From contig NZ_BMTV01000022.1 in NCBI RefSeq assembly GCF_014649855.1, positions 90,982 to 154,981 of the forward strand: a stretch of 64,000 bases of DNA, written 5' to 3'. Position 1 is the first letter of the stretch. Each line of letters starts with the position of its first letter. Position numbers and translations under genes: made by a program. Shown piece by piece: positions 7,348-14,668 of this stretch. A model generated the notes under the pieces. It saw only the letters and a list, made by a program, of their open reading frames with translations, did no database searches and was not told where the DNA came from. Source of the DNA: Streptomyces roseolus (GTDB taxonomy: Bacteria; Actinomycetota; Actinomycetes; Streptomycetales; Streptomycetaceae).

Positions 7348-8611
7348 CGGGCCCTCCTCGACCCTCATCTCCATGGCCGCCCAGCTCGCCCACACCCTCG
7401 GGCAGCGGGACCAGATCCGCGAGCAGCTCCCGGAGGTTCTCCGGGAGCTTTTTGATCTCTCGTACGCGGTCCAGGACGTCAAGATCCAGGCGGAGGGCCT
7501 GGACAAGAAGCGGGAGGCCGACCAGCGCCTCGAAGCCGAGACGGCCCGGCTCCGCGCCAGCCGGGGAGCCGCCGAGCACCTCGCCGCCGAGGAAGAGGCC
7601 GCCCTGCGTTCCGCCGGCGAGATCGACGCCGGCAACTTCGGCGACGTCCTCACCTCCCTCGACCTGGAAGACCTGCCCGAGGTCGATCCGCTGATCGAAG
7701 GCTTCCTGAACAAGGAGTCCGTGGTCCGGCTGTACGGGCCGCCGAAGTCGTACAAGTCGTTCGTCATGCTCGACATGGCGGGCTGCGTGGGGGCCGGAAT
7801 CCCCTGGATGGGAAAGCGGGTCACGTCCGGGAAAGTGCTCTACATCGTGGCTGAGGGAATCCGGGGAATCAGGCGCCGGGTGAGGGCCTGGGAAAAGCAG
7901 AACAACCGCTCGATGACCGGCGTCGATTTCTATCCGAAAGCCGTCCAGCTAGGCAAGAGGAATGAAGTCCGGGCGCTTATCGCATTCGCCCGGAAAAATG
8001 GCTACGACCTGATCATCTTCGACACTCAGGCGCGCTGCACCGTCGGCATCGAAGAGAACTCCAACACCGACATGGGGCTCGTCGTCGCTGCCCTCGACGT
8101 CCTCAAGGAAGTCACCGGTGCCTGCATCGCGCTCGTCCACCACAGCGGGGCCGACGGGGCCAGGGCGCGCGGAGCCACCGCCATCCTCGGAGCCCTCGAC
8201 GCCGAGTTCAAGGTCGAGCCCGACAAGGACACCATGAGCGTCCGGCTGGAGACCGTCGCCCAGAAAGACCTCGGGGAGCACCCCGTCGTCGAGATGGACC
8301 TCGTCACCCCCGGCCCCGGTCTCGCCCTCGCCGTCAAGCCACGGCCGAAGTGGTACCAGCAGCGGGCCGAGGATCTGCCGCCGCTGCCGACGCTGGAGCA
8401 CACCGTCCTCAACGTCGTCGTCGCCTTCGCTGCCGCCGGCGCCACCGAGCAGATGATCAACTCCAGGACCTCCGGCAGCACCGACAAGGCATCCGTCCGC
8501 GAAGCCCTCGGCCAGCTCCTGGTGAAGGGGTGCGTCGCCCGGCAGGGATCGACCTGGAAGGCGACCTCGCTCGGCCAGCGGCGAATCGGCGGCTTGACGG
8601 ACGACGGCTAG
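7295..8611 (+). CDS. RepA-like AAA ATPase / replicative helicase
   Basis: This 438-aa protein has a long helical N-terminus (about 1-125). The RecA-fold ATPase core follows: Walker A G-P-P-K-S-Y-K-S near residue 148, Walker B D-L-I-I-F-D-T near 238, and V-H-H-S-G with the ARG-A motif characteristic of AAA_25/RepA hexameric helicases. The C-terminal part resembles a winged helix. It probably unwinds or loads onto DNA at the element's origin. It is the only replication enzyme seen here, so a host polymerase and primase would be needed. It starts inside the preceding zinc-finger gene. Confidence 0.8.
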   Translation: MTSPVFSQPSSDGSDDDNGPSSTLISMAAQLAHTLGQRDQIREQLPEVLRELFDLSYAVQDVKIQAEGLDKKREADQRLEAETARLRASRGAAEHLAAEEEAALRSAGEIDAGNFGDVLTSLDLEDLPEVDPLIEGFLNKESVVRLYGPPKSYKSFVMLDMAGCVGAGIPWMGKRVTSGKVLYIVAEGIRGIRRRVRAWEKQNNRSMTGVDFYPKAVQLGKRNEVRALIAFARKNGYDLIIFDTQARCTVGIEENSNTDMGLVVAALDVLKEVTGACIALVHHSGADGARARGATAILGALDAEFKVEPDKDTMSVRLETVAQKDLGEHPVVEMDLVTPGPGLALAVKPRPKWYQQRAEDLPPLPTLEHTVLNVVVAFAAAGATEQMINSRTSGSTDKASVREALGQLLVKGCVARQGSTWKATSLGQRRIGGLTDDG

Positions 8612-8636
8612 GGCTGTACTCGCACGCGCTCGCGGC

Positions 8637-8670
8637 GCATGCGGGTGTCCGCATCCGGGTGTCCGCATGC
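8637..8670. repeat. Inverted and tandem repeats downstream of the RepA-like gene
   Basis: GCATGCGG (8637-8644) is mirrored by CCGCATGC (8663-8670). Inside are two direct copies of GGGTGTCCGCAT at 8643 and 8657, 14 bp apart. The cluster sits in the 133-bp gap after the helicase gene. It could be a helicase or initiator site, or a transcription attenuator. Confidence 0.5.
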
Positions 8671-8744
8671 GGCGGATGCGCACGCCGTTGCTCCGCAACA
8701 GGGAGTCGCTGACGCTCCCCCCTAGTTGATCAAGAAAGGCAGTC

Positions 8745-8933
8745 ATGTCACTGACCCCCGAGGACCGCGCCATGAAGGCGCGGGAGGCCCGGCGGCTCCA
8801 CCGCCAGATCGAACACCGGGAGCAAAAGATGAAGGACGCCCAGCAGGAGCTGGACGCCTTCAAGGCCCGCTACGAAGCGATCGTCGCGGAGCTCATGGGC
8901 GACGAACCCGACAGCACGGAGGACGAATCATGA
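8745..8933 (+). CDS. Small coiled-coil protein (62 aa)
   Basis: AGAAAGG lies before the ATG. The product is almost entirely a charged helix with heptads (E-A-R-R-L-H-R-Q-I-E-H-R-E-Q-K-M-K-D-A-Q-Q) and an acidic tail. It may self-associate or bind the neighbouring helicase. The function is unknown. Confidence 0.6.
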   Translation: MSLTPEDRAMKAREARRLHRQIEHREQKMKDAQQELDAFKARYEAIVAELMGDEPDSTEDES

Positions 8934-9121
8934 ACACCAACGCCTGGATGGCCCTCGCCGACGCTGTCGACGTCGGCGACCACGTCACCGTCATCCTCAA
9001 GAGCGGTGACCACCTCAATGGCCGGGTGAAGATGCTCGCCCCCACCGCCGGATTCGTTCTCCTGGACGACTGGACGATCGACAGCAGGGCCGTCATCGCC
9101 TGGAAGCTGAGCAGCGCATGA
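8930..9121 (+). CDS. Small beta-barrel (Sm-like?) protein (63 aa)
   Basis: The ATG overlaps the preceding stop (ATGA). After an N-terminal helix, the pattern V-T-V-I-L-K-S-G-D-H-L-N-G-R-V, then F-V-L-L-D-D-W and R-A-V-I-A-W-K-L, resembles the strand order of Sm/Hfq-like or SH3-like small barrels. Sm-like RNA binding is an inference from pattern alone. Confidence 0.55.
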   Translation: MNTNAWMALADAVDVGDHVTVILKSGDHLNGRVKMLAPTAGFVLLDDWTIDSRAVIAWKLSSA

Positions 9122-9378
9122 TGATCACGAAGTGCATACCCTGCGGCACCACCTGGTCGGGCAAGAGGCCACAGCACTGCCCGGCCTGCCACCTCACCTT
9201 CGGGGGCACAACAGCCGGAGACCGTCACCGCGTCGGGCCCTTCGGCCCGGAACGCCGCTGTCTCACCGAGGCGGAGTGCGAAGAAGCCGGTCTGGTGCCC
9301 CGCCTGGACTCGGAGACCGGGACCACCATCTGGGGCGGTAAATCGCCAGTGAGTACAGCTTGGGGCCGGGATGACTGA
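9118..9378 (+). CDS. Zinc-ribbon protein conserved in actinophages (86 aa)
   Basis: It begins with C-I-P-C and H-C-P-A-C-H, a four-Cys/His zinc site. It continues with the conserved G-D-R-H-R-V-G-P-F and R-R-C-L-T-E-A-E-C that I associate with many Streptomyces phages. The ATG overlaps the upstream TGA. The role is unknown; DNA or RNA binding is plausible. Confidence 0.6.
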   Translation: MMITKCIPCGTTWSGKRPQHCPACHLTFGGTTAGDRHRVGPFGPERRCLTEAECEEAGLVPRLDSETGTTIWGGKSPVSTAWGRDD

Positions 9379-10090
9379 CCACCTCATCGACACCCCGATA
9401 CGCCTCGCCACCTGCAACCGGTGCGGGGCGTACGTCTACCTCGCCCACTCCTCCGGCATCCGAGCCGCCGCAGACGTAGCCGTCGCCGGCCGCGACGCCT
9501 ACATCAACGCCGTCCTCGCCGGCCGACGCCTCTTCGACCTCGCCGAGACCACCGGCCGGCCCCAGAAACTCCTCAACCGGTCCCACGTCTCCCCCGCCCC
9601 GACCTTCGACACTAACGGCGCTCAGGAGACGGCACAAGGCCGGCGGAAAGTGCTCGTCGAGCACGGCTGCGGCGCCCACGCCATGGACGCCACCCGGTTC
9701 ACCGAGGTCGAACAGGTCCCTCCCCCAGCCCCTGCGACGCCTGGCAATCCCAGGGGTGGAACCCCCCACGGGACTGCCCCCGTCGCCGGGGCGACACCGT
9801 CACGTCCTGCCGGGCCTGCGAACCGCCCCCGTTCTGACCTCGGCGCCGAGGCGCAGGCAGCCTGGGAGGCCATCAACGGCTCCGTCCCCCGGGCCACGCT
9901 CCTGAAGCCTCCACGGTCGTTCGGTGACGCCGCGACGGGGCACCGGAGGACCGCCCGGCCCGGCCGGCTCACGGAGCGGCCCCCGCGCTGCGACATCTGC
10001 AACGCCTACATCGGCAGCGACGAGCTGTACGTCGGCATCCAGCAGGGGGCCGCCTGGGTCTGGGCGGTCCACGACGGGGACTGCCCGTGA
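9371..10090 (+). CDS. Two-zinc-site early protein (239 aa)
   Basis: The N-terminal C-N-R-C-G-A-Y-V and the C-terminal C-D-I-C-N form two treble-clef-like Cys sites, with H-G-C-G-A-H between. A long Pro/Gly/Arg-rich low-complexity linker separates them. The gene overlaps both neighbours. The function is unknown. Confidence 0.55.
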   Translation: MTDHLIDTPIRLATCNRCGAYVYLAHSSGIRAAADVAVAGRDAYINAVLAGRRLFDLAETTGRPQKLLNRSHVSPAPTFDTNGAQETAQGRRKVLVEHGCGAHAMDATRFTEVEQVPPPAPATPGNPRGGTPHGTAPVAGATPSRPAGPANRPRSDLGAEAQAAWEAINGSVPRATLLKPPRSFGDAATGHRRTARPGRLTERPPRCDICNAYIGSDELYVGIQQGAAWVWAVHDGDCP

Positions 10091-10275
10091 GATACCGAGT
10101 CGTCTTCAAGTCCCACCGGAACGGGTCGAGGGAGTACTCGGCCGAGACCGGAGACAGGGGAACAGCCCATTTCGTGAAAGCGGCCCTCGACAATGCAAAC
10201 TGGCACGTGCTGCGGATAGAGGAATGCCCGAAGGGCGATGCCCGGATAACTGAAGAGCGGGAACGGTATGACTGA
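10087..10275 (+). CDS. Small hypothetical protein (62 aa)
   Basis: The start is a GTG in a GTGA overlap. A short alpha/beta protein is predicted (MRYRVVFKSH strand, FVKAALDNANWHVLRIEE). Third-position bias is weaker than in the neighbours. The function is unknown. Confidence 0.5.
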   Translation: MRYRVVFKSHRNGSREYSAETGDRGTAHFVKAALDNANWHVLRIEECPKGDARITEERERYD

Positions 10276-10501
10276 CGGGGAGAGCCCGAGGATATACCTC
10301 CAGGTGGCGCCCGCCGATAACGGCATGGTGAGCCTGTCAATCCACTACGAACACAACCAGGCAAAAATAGCCGGAGTCCTTGTCACCGGCACCCACGCCC
10401 GGGCCACCGCGGAGCGGCTGACCATGGCGTCTTTCAAGAGCGAGAAGGCGCTTCTGGAGAAGATCCAGGAACAAATGAATAACGAGGGTGATAGCGAGTG
10501 A
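10268..10501 (+). CDS. Small hypothetical protein (77 aa)
   Basis: The ATG overlaps the preceding gene by 8 bp. The product has a beta-rich first half (R-I-Y-L-Q-V-A, V-S-L-S-I-H-Y) and a helical second half. It has no Cys. The function is unknown. Confidence 0.5.
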   Translation: MTDGESPRIYLQVAPADNGMVSLSIHYEHNQAKIAGVLVTGTHARATAERLTMASFKSEKALLEKIQEQMNNEGDSE

Positions 10502-11205
10502 CCGAGGCCCTGCTGGAGCGACTCAGGGAGAATTGCGCAACCCTCGGGGACGGATACAGGGAGCGCGTCGAGTACAAGCTCCCCGTCAAGTACCACGACA
10601 AGGACACCTGCACCGGCGGCGCGGAATGCGCCTGCCCCGTCCGGGAGGAGAACCGCACCCGCCTGGTGCGCAGGTCCGGCCTCCTCGAACAGCTCCGCGA
10701 GTTCCAGAAGAACCGCGACACCGACCGCAACCCCAAGGCCGCGCGCGGAGCCCCCCGCATCAAGACCGCCGGCAGGCCGCCGGGCGACGTCACCGGGTTC
10801 CTCGCCCTGGACGAGATCACCTGCGACGCCTACATGTCCCTCGACCTCATCTTCATCGAGGCCGGCCGCGACCGGACCTGGCTGTCCGCCCCCCTCAAGG
10901 GCGTCTTCCAGGGCCTCCCCTACCAGGTCGCCCAGTTCATCGACGCCCGCCCCGACCTCGCCCACGACACCCTCAAGCTCACCGACAAGTGGGTACGGCA
11001 GGCGAAGAGCGCGCTGCGGGTGAACGCGTCGGACGCCATGTTCGGCGACACCGTCTGCGGAAACTGCGGCGGGGGCCTGTCGATCACGTGGGACAACTCC
11101 AGCGACGTGCGCTGCGTCGGCACGCCCGAGACGCCGCCCTGCGGCGAGACCTACCCCATGTCGGAGTGGGTCGCGCTGTACGAGAAGGGGAAGCGCGATG
11201 TGTAG
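10498..11205 (+). CDS. Conserved actinophage early protein with C-terminal zinc ribbon (235 aa)
   Basis: A GTG start overlaps the upstream TGA. The N-terminus is helical, with D-T-C-T-G-G-A-E-C-A-C-P. The middle resembles a helical DNA-binding region. The end has V-C-G-N-C-G-G-G-L and R-C-V-G...C-G-E-T, a four-Cys ribbon. I associate the layout with a widespread Streptomyces phage family. The function is unproven; nucleic-acid binding is an inference. Confidence 0.55.
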   Translation: MTEALLERLRENCATLGDGYRERVEYKLPVKYHDKDTCTGGAECACPVREENRTRLVRRSGLLEQLREFQKNRDTDRNPKAARGAPRIKTAGRPPGDVTGFLALDEITCDAYMSLDLIFIEAGRDRTWLSAPLKGVFQGLPYQVAQFIDARPDLAHDTLKLTDKWVRQAKSALRVNASDAMFGDTVCGNCGGGLSITWDNSSDVRCVGTPETPPCGETYPMSEWVALYEKGKRDV

Positions 11206-11786
11206 CGTCTGCCGGATGCAGCGCACGCACGCCGTGTGCGTCGGCTGCCGGTACGCGGTGAAGCGCTGGAAGGACGCACTCGGACGCTGCCCCACGTGCA
11301 GGGCCGAGCTGGTCGACATGGGGGTGAAGTTCCGAACCCCGAGGAAGGCCGACGACCGGGCCTGGAGGCGGATAACGCCGCCAGGCGGGCCGGCACGAGA
11401 AGCCCGCACGCCGTCGGCATGACGTCGTTCATCTCGCGCACCAGGGCCTCGTCGACCAGGTCGTCGCGTACGAGGATCTCGAAGAACCAGGGGCCACGAC
11501 CGCCGAAGTACATGCGCATCGGTTCCCCGTCGGTGAAGCGCTTGTCCACCCGCTCGAACCAGACCAGAAGTTCCGGGCGCTGCGTCATGTGGCCGGGGTC
11601 CAGCTCGAAGGGGCCGATCTCGGCGAACGCCTGACTGAAGATCGCCATCTGGCGGGCGAGGGCCGGATGGATGTGCCCGTATCTGAGAGCGAGGGCGATC
11701 ACACCCTCGTCGATGTCGATTTTCACCTGGGCCAGGCGGTCATCGTGCATCACGTGCCGGACGGTCCAGAGGGTTCGGTACTTCAT
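11151..11786 (-). CDS. Leftward hypothetical gene with a read-through C-terminus
   Basis: About the first 120 residues (11786 down to about 11425) look like a normal soluble protein with good codon bias (MKYRTLWTVRHVMHDDRLAQ start, then HPALARQMAIFSQAF). The remaining 90 residues are Arg/Ser/Pro-rich and antisense to two real rightward genes, as expected of non-coding read-through. The natural stop therefore seems to be missing. Either this is a 3'-truncated insertion or the tail is tolerated. The family is unknown. Confidence 0.5.
   Translation of the reverse strand: MKYRTLWTVRHVMHDDRLAQVKIDIDEGVIALALRYGHIHPALARQMAIFSQAFAEIGPFELDPGHMTQRPELLVWFERVDKRFTDGEPMRMYFGGRGPWFFEILVRDDLVDEALVREMNDVMPTACGLLVPARLAALSASRPGRRPSSGFGTSPPCRPARPCTWGSVRVRPSSASPRTGSRRTRRACAASGRRYTSRFPFSYSATHSDMG
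11198..11422 (+). CDS. Small double zinc-ribbon protein (74 aa)
   Basis: Cys pairs C-S-V-C, V-C-V-G-C and C-P-T-C form a compact zinc-binding protein with a basic tail. It overlaps the preceding gene by 8 bp. A leftward ORF runs antisense through the whole of this gene, but the Cys pattern here supports this strand. Confidence 0.55.
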   Translation: MCSVCRMQRTHAVCVGCRYAVKRWKDALGRCPTCRAELVDMGVKFRTPRKADDRAWRRITPPGGPAREARTPSA

Positions 11787-11966
11787 GATTCAACCCCCCT
11801 CAGGGGTAACTCAAAGAGTTTACAAAACTTGCGGGGAGGGGGCGAGCTGACCCCGAAGCTCCACGAACCCGGAAATTTTGCGCCCGTCAGAAAAACTTGC
11901 GGGGAGGGGGTCGCGAATCCCTGAAGTTTTTCAAGCCCGAATTTTTTGCACTTTTTCGGAGTGAGA
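11787..11966. promoter_or_regulatory. Divergent promoter region with 19-bp direct repeats
   Basis: AAAACTTGCGGGGAGGGGG occurs twice (11824-11842 and 11892-11910), 68 bp apart, between divergent start codons. A/T-rich runs (TTTTTCAAGCC, AATTTTTTG) flank it. The arrangement fits an operator pair for a regulator acting on both promoters. Confidence 0.5.
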
Positions 11967-12248
11967 ATGCAGAACAAGCAGTCGCTACTCGATCTCGTCA
12001 CCAGGGCAGAAGGAGGGCGGCTCCTCCCGGGGGAGGCACAGATCCTCCGGGACGCCATCGAACGGCTCGACGAGGTCTGCATGTGCCTGGACGCCCTCCA
12101 GGTCCCGCCGGCCGTACACGAGGGGTACGACGCATCCACCACCCAGACCTTCCGGGTCGTCGGCGAGGGCGAAGCCAGGTCGGGCTACCTCGGCATCCAC
12201 TTCCCCGACGACGAGGACGGCAGGGACCACTGCTGGGATCCGGCGTGA
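11967..12248 (+). CDS. Hypothetical early protein (93 aa)
   Basis: I placed the start at the ATG at 11967 with GGAGTGAG upstream; a TTG further upstream is less likely. The helical N-terminal part (Q-S-L-L-D-L-V-T-R-A) is followed by an acidic C-terminus (F-P-D-D-E-D-G-R-D-H-C-W). It is coupled to the next gene by a GTGA overlap. The function is unknown. Confidence 0.55.
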   Translation: MQNKQSLLDLVTRAEGGRLLPGEAQILRDAIERLDEVCMCLDALQVPPAVHEGYDASTTQTFRVVGEGEARSGYLGIHFPDDEDGRDHCWDPA

Positions 12249-12820
12249 ACAGCGAAGAGCAGAAGCAGGCCCTCCACGAGAAGGCTCGCGAGCTCGGCGT
12301 GGACCGTTGGGAGGCCAACGACCAATCCGGGGTGGTCTACTACATCCGGACCTGCTGTCGCATAAAGATCGGCTTCACCACGAACCTGGTCCGCCGCATG
12401 CTGGAACTGTCTCCCGACGAGGTCCTGGCCACCGAAGCCGGCACCCGGGAGACGGAGTGGGCCCGCCACCGACAGTTCGAGTCAGCGAGGGTCCGGGGCG
12501 AGTGGTTCGAGCAGTCGCCGGCCCTGATGGCACACATCAGGGCGTTGAAGATCCGCCACCATTCCGCCGACACGGACAACCCCGGGGAGCGCTTCATCCC
12601 CACCGCCTCCGCCGTCGCCTGGACCGGCCGGTCCCGGCAGGTGCTGTACCGCTGGGCGAATGAGGGGCGGATCACTCGGTACGGCACGGCGGCACACGCG
12701 CTCTGGGATGTGTTCGAGCTGCCGGCCCGGCGGTCCACCGGCACCGCGCCGCCCCCGCCGGTCCAACGCTCCCCCGCGCGCGGTCCGAGGTCCGGAAAGA
12801 ATCTTGATCCGGGGGATTGA
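12245..12820 (+). CDS. T5orf172 (GIY-YIG-like) domain fused to an HTH domain
   Basis: This 191-aa protein begins at a GTG coupled to the previous gene. Residues about 30-100 show the T5orf172/MUG113 layout: V-V-Y-Y-I-R, K-I-G-F-T-T-N-L-V-R-R, an E-x-x-x-x-H pair, and G-E-W-F. Residues about 115-165 resemble the HTH_17/excisionase helix-turn-helix (S-R-Q-V-L-Y-R-W-A-N-E-G-R-I). A Pro/Arg-rich tail is encoded by the first GGTCC motifs of the downstream array. It is probably a site-specific nicking or DNA-binding protein. The helix-turn-helix may recognise the adjacent array. Confidence 0.65.
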   Translation: MNSEEQKQALHEKARELGVDRWEANDQSGVVYYIRTCCRIKIGFTTNLVRRMLELSPDEVLATEAGTRETEWARHRQFESARVRGEWFEQSPALMAHIRALKIRHHSADTDNPGERFIPTASAVAWTGRSRQVLYRWANEGRITRYGTAAHALWDVFELPARRSTGTAPPPPVQRSPARGPRSGKNLDPGD

Positions 12821-12903
12821 CAGAAGGTACGTTCCGGACATACCGTTCTAACTTGATGGTCGAGACCTGTATCCAAGATCATCACGAAGCTTGAGAAGCC
12901 CTC

Positions 12904-13050
12904 CGCGCGCGGTCCGGCTCCTGGTCCTGCCCCCTGGTCCGGCCGGCGCCTCCACCCGCGCGGTCCTGCGCCCCCCGGTCCGGCCGGTGGTCCCGAGGTC
13001 CCGCGCGCGGTCCGCCCCCTGGTCCGGCGCGCGGTCCGCATTTTCGGTCC
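12904..13050. repeat. GGTCC motif array in a convergent intergenic region
   Basis: GGTCC begins at 12911, 12923, 12936, 12962, 12977, 12989, 12997, 13009, 13021, 13033 and 13046: eleven copies in 140 bp, many extended to GGTCCGG. Further copies occur in the end of the preceding gene (12771, 12782, 12789). The region contains no convincing gene and lies between converging operons, so it is not a simple promoter. Confidence 0.6.
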
Positions 13051-13106
13051 GACTTCAAGATCATTCGATGATGCCGGCGGGACTGAAGATCATTCGATGA
13101 GGCCGG
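13051..13106. repeat. Direct repeat of AAGATCATTCGATGA
   Basis: AAGATCATTCGATGA occurs at 13057-13071 and 13086-13100. Each copy is preceded by GACT and followed by GCCGGC, so the repeat unit is about 29 bp. A degenerate third copy (AAGATCATCACGA) lies near 12875. Confidence 0.6.
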
Positions 13107-13135
13107 CCAGGCCGTAGGTAGCTGTGCAAAGGCAC

Positions 13136-13175
13136 AAAAAAATGCCCCCGTCACCGTTTCCGGTGCGGGGGCATT
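13136..13175 (-). terminator. Intrinsic terminator of the leftward operon
   Basis: On the minus strand, ATGCCCCCG and CGGGGGCAT form a stem around GGTG/CACC and are followed by seven T residues. It lies just beyond the stop of the FtsK-like gene. Confidence 0.75.
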
Positions 13176-13199
13176 CGTATGTCGGGGGCGTTGTCGGCG

Positions 13200-14147
13200 T
13201 CAGCCTCGCTCACCTCGTTCCAGGGCCCGCAGCTCGCGCCGTTGGGCAAGCGCGCGGCGAGCCTCTTGGATGAGGCCGACGCGTTCGGCCTCCGGGCGGA
13301 GTGTCCGCACCAGGTGCGCGCACTCCTCCTCCGTCAGATACAGGAACTGCGTCTCGATGGCCTTACCGGCCCGGATGATCAGACCGCGTCCGCGTGCTTG
13401 GGGAGCGGGGGGTGCGTACCCGAGAGACCACGCAAGGGAGTTCCAAGACTCCCTGGTGTGCCTGATCAGGATGCGGGTGCCGAACGCTTCGATCACCGGA
13501 CGGGGTATCAGCTTGGTGTCGGGGTATTGCGCGAACGCCACCACGTGGACTTTCGCTGCGCGGCCAAGGTTCAGGATGTCCCGGAACGCGCGACGCGGCC
13601 GGTACACCCCTCGCGGGGGTAGTGATCGCTCGAACTCCTCAAGCTCGCTCATCATCGAATTGATCTCCTCGGCGACGAGAACGATGCGCGGGCCTACCGG
13701 CGCATCGCTGATCTTCCCGGGGTAGTTCTCGATCACGCGCATGCGGCGCCGCAGTTCCGCTGCGACGCTCACAATGACGTTGGCGATTTCGTCTACCTCT
13801 ACCGCGTACGTGACGCCGGGGAGGTTCTTTGCCCACCGGTGGCTGATTCGCTTGACGTCCAGGAAGACGGCCGAGCCACCCTTGACGAGTGACTGTGTGG
13901 CGATGCTCGCGGCAACGACGGACTTACCGGCGCCGCTCTCCGCCGAGACGAACATGTGCGGCGAGTCGGCGACAAGATCGAAAGTCTCTGTTTCGCCCCT
14001 GCCGTTGACGCCGAGCATGTACTCATCGGGGCCGGTGTCCCAAATGACTCCGGCCGCATCCTGATAGGTGAGGATGCGGGGGAACTCTGAGGATGCCGTC
14101 ACACTGGCCATGCCGGTGAACGGGCCCTCCTGCGGGTTGAACTGCAT
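13200..14147 (-). CDS. FtsK/SpoIIIE-like DNA translocase ATPase
   Basis: This 315-aa protein has Walker A A-E-S-G-A-G-K-S at residues 69-76 and Walker B R-I-V-L-V-A-E-E-I near 150. The downstream segment G-R-A-A-K-V-H-V-V-A-F-A-Q-Y-P matches the FtsK/TraB sensor region. There is no membrane domain, so it is a soluble translocase core. Such proteins in phages and actinobacterial plasmids may move or segregate DNA. I placed the start at the ATG at 14147 behind GGAAGGAAGAGC. An upstream GTG at 14219 falls inside a repeated intergenic element. Confidence 0.7.
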   Translation of the reverse strand: MQFNPQEGPFTGMASVTASSEFPRILTYQDAAGVIWDTGPDEYMLGVNGRGETETFDLVADSPHMFVSAESGAGKSVVAASIATQSLVKGGSAVFLDVKRISHRWAKNLPGVTYAVEVDEIANVIVSVAAELRRRMRVIENYPGKISDAPVGPRIVLVAEEINSMMSELEEFERSLPPRGVYRPRRAFRDILNLGRAAKVHVVAFAQYPDTKLIPRPVIEAFGTRILIRHTRESWNSLAWSLGYAPPAPQARGRGLIIRAGKAIETQFLYLTEEECAHLVRTLRPEAERVGLIQEARRALAQRRELRALERGERG

Positions 14148-14222
14148 TGCTCTTCCTTCCGAGTTGACGTGATGCTGCGCCAACGCCCCGGACAATGCCG
14201 GGGCGCTCGCGTTAGTCACGTC
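14148..14222 (-). repeat. Conserved intergenic element, copy 1
   Basis: On the minus strand this starts GTGACTAACGCG and ends GGCGCAGCATCACG. Between them is a GC-rich hairpin (GCCCCGG/CCGGGGC). The same ends occur upstream of the DUF932 gene. The shared sequence makes the upstream start codons in both places unlikely. Confidence 0.5.
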
Positions 14223-14422
14223 GTTTCGTGTTCATACTGAAAGTGGAAGATGGCTCTTTCGGCCGCCTGCACGGCCGTCTCTTCCCCTTCGGAGTTCGCC
14301 ACCAGGTGCAGAAGATCCGTGATCAGATCGGCGGCCTGCGTTTCGATCGGTTCGGTACGCTCGCCGGAGACCAGCTTTCCGTAAGCGTCCAGTGCTGCGT
14401 TTGCAGCCCGGGGGTTTCTCAT
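14216..14422 (-). CDS. Small helical protein (68 aa)
   Basis: This is a predicted all-helical, acidic protein (ANAALDAYGKLVSGERTEPI; AVQAAERAIFHFQYEHE). It lies between the FtsK-like and beta-rich small genes in the leftward operon. The function is unknown. Confidence 0.55.
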   Translation of the reverse strand: MRNPRAANAALDAYGKLVSGERTEPIETQAADLITDLLHLVANSEGEETAVQAAERAIFHFQYEHETT

Positions 14423-14425
14423 GGG

Positions 14426-14659
14426 TCACCCGAATTCGTAGGTGAGACCGACCAGGGCCGGTACGTCAGACTCGATGATCTCCACGCTGTAGTACGCGTT
14501 CCCCTCCGTGCGGCCGGTGCCGGTGACAGGGAAGATGCATTCGTACCACCATTCCTCCCTGTCATCGTCGGGGGGCGCCGGAACATCGGCAGTCGGCGTG
14601 GTGATCACTTCCGTGCCGTTGTCGTACGCGTTGACTACGCGGACAGTGACAGTCGGCAT
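14426..14659 (-). CDS. Small beta-rich protein (77 aa)
   Basis: The product is acidic and beta-rich (MPTVTVRVVNAY; EEWWYECIFPVTG; YYSVEIIESDVPA). It has no known motif. It is 9 bp from the end of the DUF932 gene and part of the same transcript. Confidence 0.55.
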   Translation of the reverse strand: MPTVTVRVVNAYDNGTEVITTPTADVPAPPDDDREEWWYECIFPVTGTGRTEGNAYYSVEIIESDVPALVGLTYEFG

Positions 14660-14668
14660 GGGACACTC

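Noticed and set aside
12904..13106. GGTCC array or 15-bp repeats as a CRISPR array
   Set aside because: The repeats are too short, the gaps are unequal and no cas gene is present.
14148..14219. N-terminal extension of the FtsK-like protein (start GTG at 14219)
   Set aside because: The segment is part of an intergenic element shared with the DUF932 upstream region, and a better ribosome-binding site lies before 14147.
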